Below are positions 26,435 to 34,032 of a stretch of 64,000 nucleotides of DNA, one piece after another (the first letter of the stretch is position 1; each line of letters starts with the position of its first letter). This DNA is from Rhodospirillaceae bacterium. Its GTDB lineage: Bacteria > Pseudomonadota > Alphaproteobacteria > JAEUKQ01. Under the pieces are notes generated by a model, which saw nothing but the letters and a program-made list of their open reading frames with translations, did not search any database and was not told the DNA's origin. The position numbers and the translations under genes were made by a program. The stretch spans positions 186,001-250,000 of the forward strand of contig JADKIX010000011.1 in NCBI GenBank assembly GCA_016722635.1, written 5' to 3'.

Positions 26435-27001
26435 TTAGGCGCTCGGATTTTTATAATAAGCCCATACCGATGCTGGCGGAATGTTGTTGAAAACCCGCTC
26501 TAAGCGGCGGCCGTGGATTTTGAAACCCTCGCGGTCCAGCGGGCAGAAAAGACTGTAGGTGAATTGGATAAACGGCGATTCGGCGCCCATCAACGCCTTC
26601 GATTCATTCATGATTTGGTGCTGAACGGGTTTCGGCATACCAATCAACGGCAGTCCGGAAATAATTGCAATCGCCTCATTAACCCCTAAAGGACGGACTA
26701 AGCTTTGCAAATCCGTGGCATTTCCTTTGATGATGTTGAGTTTTGGAAAACGCTTAACCAGCAAATCGTGAAATAAGGGATCACGTTCCACTACAATTAA
26801 TTTTTCTGGTTTAATGCCACTGTTTAATAACCCTTGCGTGATAACCCCTGTCCCACCGCCTAATTCAATTACATAACCGTCTCTTTTAGGAACGCCGCGC
26901 GCCATGGCGGCCGCCAACGCGTCGCTGCTGGGAACAATGGCGCCGACGCTTTTCGGTGTCTTTAACCAGTGCCTAAAAAAAAGACCGGATTTTCTAAACA
27001 T
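26435..27001 (-). CDS. SAM-dependent methyltransferase, PmtA-like
   Basis: The 188-residue protein has a methyltransferase fold with SAM motif I VIELGGGTGVITQGLL, the acidic post-I residue in IVVERDP, and ISGLPLIGMP in the catalytic region. The N-terminal FFRHWLKTPKSVGAIVPSS is typical of phospholipid N-methyltransferase PmtA and related rRNA-dimethyladenosine-like enzymes. PmtA methylates phosphatidylethanolamine towards phosphatidylcholine at the inner membrane. The assignment to this group is good; the lipid substrate is inferred. Confidence 0.75.
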   Translation of the reverse strand: MFRKSGLFFRHWLKTPKSVGAIVPSSDALAAAMARGVPKRDGYVIELGGGTGVITQGLLNSGIKPEKLIVVERDPLFHDLLVKRFPKLNIIKGNATDLQSLVRPLGVNEAIAIISGLPLIGMPKPVQHQIMNESKALMGAESPFIQFTYSLFCPLDREGFKIHGRRLERVFNNIPPASVWAYYKNPSA

Positions 27002-27044
27002 CTATTCTATTCCTGTAGTTAGGGCCAACAACCCTAAAAATAAT

Positions 27045-27223
27045 TTAAAAAATAATTGATCGGAACCAATTTTTCTTACCATAGCGCCCTTTGCCAAAAT
27101 GTCTAGCGTAAGCTTTGGAACCCTCTAAAATTCTAATGGCTTGGCGAAGGTTGATATGTCTTGGATAATCCCTGTATCATCGTAACCGAATTGTTGATAT
27201 TGCAAGACCAACGGCTTAATCAC
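27045..27223 (-). pseudogene. Short decayed or frameshifted gene remnant
   Basis: On the minus strand a frame opening at GTG 27223 reads VIKPLVLQYQQFGYDDTG, while a second frame continues to a stop at 27045-27047 and reads HINLRQAIRILEGSKAYARH followed by FGKGRYGKKNWFRSIIF. Together they look like one coding segment split by a frameshift near 27170-27180. The residue composition is protein-like, but I do not recognise a family. It lies between the asparaginase and PmtA-like genes, same strand. Confidence 0.35.
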
Positions 27224-27261
27224 CTGTTATCTTGTATCCATTTTGTTTGATATATAATATC

Positions 27262-28272
27262 TTACCTAATCTCACCGACTTTAAGGCCTGCGCGGTTTTT
27301 GATGGTTGGATGGATGAATTTTTCAAGCGGTTCTATATCTTTCTCATTTAAAATCTGCAAATCCAGCAAAATTTTAACCAACGCCATTTCTGCAGCCCTG
27401 ATGGCCCCATCCGCCGCTTTCAAGGCAATACCTAAGCCCTTTTGCGGTAGCACAGCAATATAAACCCCTTCCGCCCCCACTTTGGCAAAACCGCGTTCTT
27501 GCAGCTGCTCAGTCAAAATGCTGCAGAAACGCCCATGTCCGCCAATCATCAAGGGATTTTTTTTGATCGCTTGCACGATCCTTTTGATGGCTTGTTGGCG
27601 GGCGGGCGGCAAGCCAGCCGGATTAGCCATCCGCGCCATGGCGTAAGCCGTTTCAAACAAAGGGATGCCGATAACGGGGATACCGCAGCCATCAATGCCT
27701 TTGGGTGCTTGCTTGAGCGAAACACCTGTCATGTCCTCCAAAACTTGCACGATTCGTTGCTGAACGGGATGGTTGTAATCAACATACCCTTTTAAAGGTT
27801 CCAGATAAAAACGAGCAGTTGACAAAAATCCTGTATGTTTGCCGGAGCAATTATTGTGCATTGGACTGGGTTTACGGTTTTCCCTGATCAATTTTTCGGC
27901 CGCCGCCGGATAATAAGGGGCGTGAATGCCACAACATAGATCATTTTCCTGACAGTCGATTTTTCGCAACCAACTGGCCACCGTTTCCACATGGATGTCT
28001 TCCCCTTCATGCGAGGCACAAGCCAAGGCAATTTCCTTATCCTGCAAGGCATAATGGGCAGCCGCCCCACTTTCAACCAACGGGATTGCTTGCAACGGCT
28101 TCAAGGATGAACGCGCATACACCATCTTATGGACATCACCCCAGCCCTTCACCCATTTACCTTGCCAATCAACAACAGCCGCATCAACCTGATGCAGGCT
28201 TTCAACCATATCTCCTCGGGTCACTTCAATCGATAAGGGATGATGGCTGGTTTTGTGCTTCTCAACTTTCAT
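27262..28272 (-). CDS. L-asparaginase, Rhizobium type (asparaginase II family)
   Basis: The 336-residue protein shows the motifs of the Rhizobium etli-type asparaginase family: ARSSLKPLQAIPL, CASHEGEDIH, HNNCSGKHTGFL, GIDGCGIPVIG and VGAEGVYIAVLP. It hydrolyses asparagine to aspartate and ammonia and is unrelated to the AnsA/AnsB enzymes. The ATG at 28272 is preceded by AAGGAC at six bases; the frame runs 37 codons further upstream without similarity. It is divergent from ialB. Confidence 0.9.
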   Translation of the reverse strand: MKVEKHKTSHHPLSIEVTRGDMVESLHQVDAAVVDWQGKWVKGWGDVHKMVYARSSLKPLQAIPLVESGAAAHYALQDKEIALACASHEGEDIHVETVASWLRKIDCQENDLCCGIHAPYYPAAAEKLIRENRKPSPMHNNCSGKHTGFLSTARFYLEPLKGYVDYNHPVQQRIVQVLEDMTGVSLKQAPKGIDGCGIPVIGIPLFETAYAMARMANPAGLPPARQQAIKRIVQAIKKNPLMIGGHGRFCSILTEQLQERGFAKVGAEGVYIAVLPQKGLGIALKAADGAIRAAEMALVKILLDLQILNEKDIEPLEKFIHPTIKNRAGLKVGEIR

Positions 28273-28522
28273 GCGGCGTCCTTTATAAGAAAATTCCGTT
28301 TCTTTATCGCGTCGTTGGTTATTGTAACGCGCTGGTTTGCAAAAATAAAATAATTTATACTGCGAACAAGTTGCTTTTACCACGGAATCTTATTATCGTT
28401 TTTTATCATTTGAGAAAACCTTAGTCTCATCGGACTAAATTGGGTATGAGTTGATTTTATCAACATGATGCCTGACTTGCCTTGAGACTTGAGGAATAGA
28501 ATAACCCAGGAGTATATCTGTT

Positions 28523-29071
28523 ATGAAAAAATTTGGATTCGCATCACTGGCCGGATTATCTGCTCTTTTGTTTTCTTTGGCCGTGGTTGCGCAGCAACCA
28601 ACAGGCAAACCGACGATGACTGATTTAGGCAAATTTGACAATTGGCAAGCAGCTTCCTTTGATGAAAATGGCAAAATTGGCTGTTTTATGATCAGCGACG
28701 CTACCAAATCAGAGGCAATTGAAGGCACCTACAGCAACCGTGGCCGGGTGTATTTAATGATCACTCACCGACCCGCGGCCAATAGCATAGATACCGTCAC
28801 GATGTTTGCGGGTTACCCTTATAAACTAAGCAGTGAAGTAACCATCCAAGTGGATGGTGGGTCTAAGCATATTTTATTTACCCAAGATGATAAAGCCTGG
28901 GTGAAAGATGCCGCTGGCGACAAAATTTTGGTGGATAATATGCGCAAAGGTAAAAATTTAACTGTTTTAGGCATTTCATCACGCAACACCAAAACCCGCG
29001 ATACTTTTTCGTTAACGGGTTTTTCAAAGGCCTACGCCGCCATCAATACAGCTTGCAACGTTAACCGCTAA
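28523..29071 (+). CDS. Invasion-associated locus B (IalB) family protein
   Basis: The 182-residue product has a signal peptide (LSALLFSLAVVAQQ) and an IalB-family beta-rich domain: FDNWQAASFDENGKIGCFMI near the start, RGRVYLMITHRP, and two conserved cysteines (GKIGC and NTACN) that probably pair. IalB proteins lie in the periplasm or outer membrane; in Bartonella one is needed for erythrocyte invasion, but the family is widespread in free-living Alphaproteobacteria too. AGGAG precedes the ATG. A strong terminator follows, so it is monocistronic. Confidence 0.88.
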   Translation: MKKFGFASLAGLSALLFSLAVVAQQPTGKPTMTDLGKFDNWQAASFDENGKIGCFMISDATKSEAIEGTYSNRGRVYLMITHRPAANSIDTVTMFAGYPYKLSSEVTIQVDGGSKHILFTQDDKAWVKDAAGDKILVDNMRKGKNLTVLGISSRNTKTRDTFSLTGFSKAYAAINTACNVNR

Positions 29072-29110
29072 GCTGATCGACATTTATCTATTATATTTTT
29101 CATTACGTAG

Positions 29111-29139
29111 CAGGCCATATTGATATGGCCTGTTCTTTT
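29111..29139 (+). terminator. Intrinsic terminator after ialB
   Basis: CAGGCCATAT and ATATGGCCTG form a perfect ten-base stem with a two-base gap (29111-29132), followed by TTCTTTT. It lies 40 bases after the ialB stop and just before rlmN. Confidence 0.88.
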
Positions 29140-29213
29140 ATGGTAAGATACCTATGTTAATGAAAAGCAAGCGGCTGCCATCAAGCCGTCATCCCTTAAT
29201 TATTGGATATATC

Positions 29214-30368
29214 ATGGGTACAACCAGTCACGCCGCTCAATTCGCCCCCGCCCGGACACCGGATGGGTTGGTGAATCTGGTGGGCCTCAACCGGGATGAA
29301 ATGATTGCAGCGGTTGCGGCAATTGGCTTACCCGCTTTTCGTGCCAAACAATTATGGCATTGGATTTATCATCAAGGGTTAACCGATTTTAGCGGGATGA
29401 ACAACCTATCCAAGGAGGTGCGTACGCTTCTGCTGCAACATTTTGTTATCAGCAGACCAGCCGTCAGCAGATCCCTGGATTCAAAAGATGGCACCCGCAA
29501 ATGGTTGCTGAAAATGGCGGACGGCCAGGAAATTGAATCGGTTTACATCCCGGAGGAAGACCGAGGCACCTTATGTGTTTCATCCCAGGTCGGCTGCACC
29601 TTGACTTGTAAATTCTGCCACACGGGAACGCAGCGGCTGGTCCGCAACCTTTCAACCGCGGAGATCGTCGGCCAGATCCTTAATGCTCGCGACCAATTGC
29701 AGGAATGGCCTTCACCCGCCGAGGGACGTTTGTTATCCAATATAGTCATGATGGGGATGGGCGAGCCCTTATATAATTATGAAAATGTTGCCAAAGCCCT
29801 ATTGATCGTGATGGATGGCGAGGGCATTTCTTTATCGCGGCGGCGCATTACCTTATCAACCGCAGGGGTTGTACCGTTGATTGAACGGTGCGGAGCAGAA
29901 TTGAATGTGAATTTGGCCATTTCGTTGCACGCCGTGAATGATGAGTTGCGCGATCATTTGGTCCCCATCAATAAAAAATATCCTATCAAGGAATTGTTGA
30001 ATGCCTGCCGGAATTATCCAAGCCTCAGCAATGCCCGGCGGATTACCTTTGAATATGTGATGCTGAAGGATGTCAATGACTCGGCAGCTGAGGCAAAGGA
30101 ATTGGTGCGCCTGATCCGCGGCATTCCGGCCAAGGTCAATTTGATCCCTTTCAACCCATGGCCTGGCGCGCCGTTTGAACGTTCAACCGATGAAGCCATC
30201 CAGCGTTTCAGCCACATCGTTTTTGATGCCGGTTATGCCTCCCCTGTCCGCACCCCCAGGGGGGAAGATATCATGGCTGCTTGCGGACAGCTGAAATCGG
30301 ATAGCGTGCGCCAAAAGCGGGAACAGCTGGTTCAACAAGCGTTGCAAGCCGCTGTGGTTACCCATTAA
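29214..30368 (+). CDS. rlmN: 23S rRNA (A2503-C2)/tRNA (A37-C2) methyltransferase
   Basis: The 384-residue radical SAM enzyme has CxxxCxxC in CTLTCKFCHTGTQ, the GEPLYNYENV segment and a C-terminal MAACGQL with the methylated Cys. It puts a C2 methyl on A2503 of 23S rRNA and on A37 of some tRNAs. The frame extends back to ATG 29154, but that start would leave only about 15 bases after the ialB terminator. The ATG at 29214 gives an N-terminus like other alphaproteobacterial RlmN proteins, so I prefer it. Confidence 0.94.
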   Translation: MGTTSHAAQFAPARTPDGLVNLVGLNRDEMIAAVAAIGLPAFRAKQLWHWIYHQGLTDFSGMNNLSKEVRTLLLQHFVISRPAVSRSLDSKDGTRKWLLKMADGQEIESVYIPEEDRGTLCVSSQVGCTLTCKFCHTGTQRLVRNLSTAEIVGQILNARDQLQEWPSPAEGRLLSNIVMMGMGEPLYNYENVAKALLIVMDGEGISLSRRRITLSTAGVVPLIERCGAELNVNLAISLHAVNDELRDHLVPINKKYPIKELLNACRNYPSLSNARRITFEYVMLKDVNDSAAEAKELVRLIRGIPAKVNLIPFNPWPGAPFERSTDEAIQRFSHIVFDAGYASPVRTPRGEDIMAACGQLKSDSVRQKREQLVQQALQAAVVTH

Positions 30369-30514
30369 TATAACTGCCCTTATGTTTATGACATCCAAAT
30401 ATAAGTTTTCCAATTTTTAATACGAATTGGGTTTGATCTCTCACTCTCCGGTGCTATAATGTCAAAATCTTAAGTCAATATTCAAAAAAATCATTGGCAT
30501 AATTGGAGGAAATA

Positions 30515-30895
30515 ATGGATTCAGTCTCGCATTTTGAAGTAGTGTTCGATAATAAAGAACGGGCAAAGAAATTTTATCAAACCATGTTTGGTTGGCAATT
30601 CCAGGAAGTGCCGGGAATGGACTATGTCATGGCCATGACGGCGGAGGGCGACCAAAAAGGATGCCCGAAGGAACCAGGCAAGATCAATGGCGGCCTGATG
30701 GCCAGAGATACAACCGCCGCTTACCCCTTGGTCGTGATCGATGTCAAATCGATTGACGCAACCTTGAAAAAAGTGGCAAAAAGCGGCGGTAAAGTTGTGC
30801 TGCCGAAACAAAATGTCGGTGATTTTGGCTATTATGCCCGCATTAAAGATACGGAGGACAACACAATAGGTTTATGGGAAGCGATCAAGAAATAA
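30515..30895 (+). CDS. VOC-family (glyoxalase-like) protein
   Basis: The 126-residue protein has two beta-alpha-beta-beta-beta halves of the vicinal oxygen chelate fold: VSHFEVVFDNKERAKKFYQT at the start and YYARIKDTEDNTIGLWEAIK at the end. Members include glyoxalase I and dioxygenases; this short form is common and mostly uncharacterised. GGAGGA lies about five bases before the ATG at 30515, which excludes the TTG 12 bases earlier. It lies before hmgA but is far too short to be 4-hydroxyphenylpyruvate dioxygenase. Confidence 0.8.
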   Translation: MDSVSHFEVVFDNKERAKKFYQTMFGWQFQEVPGMDYVMAMTAEGDQKGCPKEPGKINGGLMARDTTAAYPLVVIDVKSIDATLKKVAKSGGKVVLPKQNVGDFGYYARIKDTEDNTIGLWEAIKK

Positions 30896-30926
30896 CCCTG
30901 ACCTATTCTTATACTGATCCCTAAAG

Positions 30927-30961
30927 ATAGGGGCGGATGATGGTCAAGCAACCGCCCCTAT
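30927..30961 (+). promoter_or_regulatory. GC-rich inverted repeat upstream of hmgA
   Basis: ATAGGGGCGG (30927-30936) and CCGCCCCTAT (30952-30961) are perfect complements with a 15-base loop, ending 29 bases before the hmgA start. There is no U-tract. It may be a factor-dependent terminator for the VOC gene, an operator, or a leader structure for the homogentisate genes. Confidence 0.45.
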
Positions 30962-30990
30962 ATTCACCCCTTTCATTCCTGAGTTGATCA

Positions 30991-32118
30991 ATGAAAAATT
31001 ATATCCCTTTTCCGGTACGTGCCGGTACCACCTCCCGCCAAGCCCATGCGAATTTGCCCGAAGGCTCTTATGAGCGGGAAATCGGCAAAGAAGGTTTCTT
31101 CGGCCCCGCCAGTCATATGTATCATAAACACCCCCCGACCGGTTGGATTGATTGGGAAGGGCCGCTACGCCCAAGGGCTTTTGATCTGAATAAATTATCA
31201 GGCTCAATTTCCTGCCCGTGGCAAGCACCTGATATTTTATTCAATGCCAATGTGCGCCTGCGTTTTTGGCATTTATCCCAAAAAATGGACCATTTGGTAC
31301 GGAATGGTGATGGCGATGAGTTGCTGTTCATCCACGAAGGTAATGGTGAATTATATTGTGATTTCGGCCATTTAAGCGTCCGGGCTGGCGATTATGTGAT
31401 GATCCCCCGCAGCACCATGTGGCGGCTGGAACCTCAGGGCAGTGGGATAAAATTATTGCTGATTGAAGCCACCAACAGTAGTTATCAGTTACCTGAAAAA
31501 GGCTTGGTTGGCGCACATGCTATCTTTGATCCGGCGATGCTGGATGTACCAGCCATTGATGAGGCTTTCCTAGCACAGCAAGATGAAAAAAAATGGCAAG
31601 TGCGGATTAAACGGCAGCAATTGATTTCAACCGTTACCTATCCCTTCAACCCCTTGGACGCGATGGGTTGGAAAGGTGATTTGGCACCGGTGCGGATCAA
31701 TGTAGCGGATATCCGTCCCCTGATAAGCCACCGCTATCATTTGCCCCCCTCCGCCCATACCACTTTTGTAGCCAACCGCTTTGTCATTTGCACCTTTGCA
31801 CCACGTCCCTTTGAAAGCGCACCGGATGCCATTAAGATCCCCTTCTTCCATAATAATGATGATTATGATGAAGTGCTGTTTTATCATGCCGGTGATTTTT
31901 TCAGCCGTGATAACATCAAAGCGGGTATGATAACCTTCCATCCCTGCGGCTTCACGCATGGGCCACATCCCAAGGCTTTGCAGAATATGTTGGTGCAGAA
32001 AAAACCGGCAACCGACGAATACGCCGTGATGATCGATACGCGTGATGCCCTGGAAACAGGCGCATCAACTAGAGATATAGAAAACTTGGCTTACGTGAAT
32101 AGCTGGAAAAAATCTTAA
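30991..32118 (+). CDS. hmgA: Homogentisate 1,2-dioxygenase
   Basis: The 375-residue cupin protein matches the homogentisate dioxygenase family: YHKHPPTGWIDWEGPLRP near the start, DDYDEVLFYHAGDF, and the iron-site region FHPCGFTHGPHPKA. It opens the ring of homogentisate to maleylacetoacetate in tyrosine and phenylalanine catabolism, using Fe(II). It is somewhat shorter than the roughly 430-residue form of many bacteria. The next gene is fumarylacetoacetase, 21 bases on; no hydroxyphenylpyruvate dioxygenase or isomerase gene is seen here. Confidence 0.9.
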   Translation: MKNYIPFPVRAGTTSRQAHANLPEGSYEREIGKEGFFGPASHMYHKHPPTGWIDWEGPLRPRAFDLNKLSGSISCPWQAPDILFNANVRLRFWHLSQKMDHLVRNGDGDELLFIHEGNGELYCDFGHLSVRAGDYVMIPRSTMWRLEPQGSGIKLLLIEATNSSYQLPEKGLVGAHAIFDPAMLDVPAIDEAFLAQQDEKKWQVRIKRQQLISTVTYPFNPLDAMGWKGDLAPVRINVADIRPLISHRYHLPPSAHTTFVANRFVICTFAPRPFESAPDAIKIPFFHNNDDYDEVLFYHAGDFFSRDNIKAGMITFHPCGFTHGPHPKALQNMLVQKKPATDEYAVMIDTRDALETGASTRDIENLAYVNSWKKS

Positions 32119-32139
32119 TGCAACATACAGTGAATTAAC

Positions 32140-33126
32140 ATGAAACTGGCAACCCTTAAAAACCACCGGCGTGACGGGCAATTGATCGTGGTCAGCACCG
32201 ATTTGCAATCATATGCTGTTTCCGAGATTCCCACCCTGCAACAGGCGTTGGATGACTGGCAAAAGGCCAGCCCCCTCTTGCAAAGACTGTCCCAGCAACT
32301 CAATCAAGGACGAATGAAGGGGGCGCAACCATTTGTGGCCAAAGACTGCGCGTCACCTTTGCCACGGGCGTTCCAATGGGCGGATGGATCGGCTTATGTC
32401 ACCCATGTTGAATTGGTACGCAAAGCGCGCGGCGCGGATATGCCCACCAGCTTCTGGACGGACCCCTTGATGTATCAGGGTGGCTCGGATACGTTTTTAG
32501 GTCCTTGTGAAGATGTCCGGTTGGCCCAGGAGGATTGGGGAATTGATTTTGAGGCAGAAGTGGCTGTCATCACCAATGATGTGCCGATGGGGGTTAAAGC
32601 TGCCAAAGCCGCGCAGCATATCCAATTACTGCTGCTGGTCAATGATATGTCACTGCGAAATTTGATCCCCGGGGAACTTGCCAAGAATTTTGGCTTTTTT
32701 CAAAGCAAGCCTTCTTCGTCTTTCTCCCCGGTGGCAGTGACCCCAGATGAATTGGGCCAAGCCTGGGACGGAAAAAAACTGCATCTGCCTCTTTACAGCT
32801 ACCTCAATAACAGCTTATTTGGCAAGCCGAATGCAGGTGTGGATATGACTTTTGATTTCGCCCAACTGATTGCCCATGCGGCTAAAACCCGATCGTTGGC
32901 GGCTGGTTCTATCATCGGCTCCGGCACGGTTTCCAATAAAGATCAAAGCGTCGGCTCCTCCTGTATTGCCGAACGCAGAGTGCTGGAAACCATCGCTTCA
33001 GGCAAACCAAGCACACCGTTTTTGCGTTTTGGTGACCAGGTGCGGATTGAAATGTATGATGTGCAAGGCCAGTCCATTTTCGGTGCCATCGATCAAAAAA
33101 TTGTTGCTTATTCCCCTGCTCCTTAA
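32140..33126 (+). CDS. Fumarylacetoacetate hydrolase family protein
   Basis: The 328-residue protein has the FAH catalytic core: the metal-binding Glu pair in IDFEAEVAVITND, LLLVNDMSLRNLIPGE, the FFQSKPSSSFSPVAVTPDEL segment, and SIIGSGTVSNKD. It should split fumarylacetoacetate to fumarate and acetoacetate as the last step of tyrosine breakdown. It follows hmgA by 21 bases in the same direction, which supports that substrate. The N-terminal domain carries VELVRKARGADMPT, as in bacterial FahA. Confidence 0.88.
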   Translation: MKLATLKNHRRDGQLIVVSTDLQSYAVSEIPTLQQALDDWQKASPLLQRLSQQLNQGRMKGAQPFVAKDCASPLPRAFQWADGSAYVTHVELVRKARGADMPTSFWTDPLMYQGGSDTFLGPCEDVRLAQEDWGIDFEAEVAVITNDVPMGVKAAKAAQHIQLLLLVNDMSLRNLIPGELAKNFGFFQSKPSSSFSPVAVTPDELGQAWDGKKLHLPLYSYLNNSLFGKPNAGVDMTFDFAQLIAHAAKTRSLAAGSIIGSGTVSNKDQSVGSSCIAERRVLETIASGKPSTPFLRFGDQVRIEMYDVQGQSIFGAIDQKIVAYSPAP

Positions 33127-33395
33127 CAGGCTAAAGATCGCTTTTAAGCATATCATCGGGGTAACCTGCATGGATGAGATGTGCCGCAGGGGAATTTTGC
33201 TTGCGGAGGCAAAGCTTTTATCCTACAATGCAAGGTCTATCCGGTTTGAAAGGTAGGGAACCTGATCAGAAGTGATGGCAAATCCTTGAGAGGATGAGCC
33301 TTTGTTTTTGTTACGTTTTTTCTTATCCGGTCAACGGATAGAATTGATCTCATGGCTGCGGTCTTGGGCACTGTTATTTAATTCAGGAGGCTTCA

Positions 33396-33599
33396 TTGGC
33401 AATTGGTACCGTTAAATGGTTTAATTTCAAAAAAGGTTATGGCTTCATCCAACCCGAAGACAACTCGCAAGATGTTTTCGTGCATATTTCGGCGTTAGAG
33501 CAATCCGGGATCAGCACCTTGCCGGAAGGTCAGAAAATCACCTATGAATTAGCTAATAACCGCGGCAAAACGTCGGCCGTAACTTTGAAATTGCTTTAA
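33396..33599 (+). CDS. Cold-shock domain protein
   Basis: The 67-residue protein is a single cold-shock domain with both RNA-binding motifs: KGYGFI (RNP1) and VFVHIS (RNP2), plus the start GTVKWFNFKKG. It binds single-stranded RNA and melts structure. A perfect AGGAGG (33385-33390) sits five bases before a TTG start at 33396; there is no ATG in the right place. A 269-base gene-free leader region precedes it, fitting a thermosensitive leader, though this is inference. A terminator follows. Confidence 0.93.
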   Translation: MAIGTVKWFNFKKGYGFIQPEDNSQDVFVHISALEQSGISTLPEGQKITYELANNRGKTSAVTLKLL

Positions 33600-33622
33600 T
33601 TCACATCACATTTCCAACTTCG

Positions 33623-33652
33623 ATTGGCCAGGCTTCTATTGGCCAGGCTTCT
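33623..33652 (+). repeat. Short tandem repeat (2 x 15 bases)
   Basis: ATTGGCCAGGCTTCT occurs twice in a row (33623-33637 and 33638-33652), followed by a partial, diverged third copy starting ATTGACTGGGC. It lies between the cold-shock gene and its terminator and looks like replication slippage. Confidence 0.7.
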
Positions 33653-33661
33653 ATTGACTGG

Positions 33662-33692
33662 GCGGTCTTTTTCGGAAGGCCGCTTTTCTTTT
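33662..33692 (+). terminator. Intrinsic terminator after the cold-shock gene
   Basis: GCGGTC (33662-33667) pairs with GGCCGC (33678-33683), with one G-U pair and two further A-U pairs inside, followed by TTTTCTTTT. Confidence 0.7.
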
Positions 33693-33831
33693 GCCTGGTT
33701 TAATTATCTGCGGCAAAATATATCCGCCGACTTGCTTTTTCTACTTGCAGCTATCTCATTCATCCTTTTATATTTTCTAGAATATTCGGTAATTCTGGTG
33801 ATCCATTGCTGGTTTTGTGATAGGTAATCCA

Positions 33832-34032
33832 ATGACCCCCAATAACCTTCATACCTTAACCGACCCTTCCCCCCTGCAACGATTGTGGCGGAAAATATGG
33901 GTGGTTTTAGTTTTAAAAATGGCTATCCTAATGGTGATGCGCTTTTGGTGGTTTAGCGGCGAACATCGCCCCCAGATCAGCCCGGAACGCGTTGAACAGC
34001 AATTCCTTTTAACCCCCGCAGGTGCCCCATGA
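33832..34032 (+). CDS. cydP: CydP-like small cytochrome bd-associated membrane protein
   Basis: The 66-residue protein has one membrane helix (KIWVVLVLKMAILMVMRFWW) flanked by a basic start and a polar tail (SPERVEQQFLL). Small proteins of this build immediately upstream of cydA in proteobacteria are annotated as CydP, a putative accessory subunit. Its stop overlaps the cydA start as ATGA, so it is translationally coupled. The ATG at 33832 is used; a GTG five codons earlier is possible. The assignment rests on position and pattern, since such proteins are poorly conserved. Confidence 0.7.
   Translation: MTPNNLHTLTDPSPLQRLWRKIWVVLVLKMAILMVMRFWWFSGEHRPQISPERVEQQFLLTPAGAP

Noticed and set aside
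30515..30895. VOC protein as 4-hydroxyphenylpyruvate dioxygenase, because it precedes hmgA
   Set aside because: At 126 residues it is about one third of the needed length and lacks the C-terminal iron-site domain.
33624..33827. 67-codon frame after the cold-shock gene
   Set aside because: It runs through the tandem repeat and the terminator, and overlaps the start region of the CydP-like gene without its own ribosome site.
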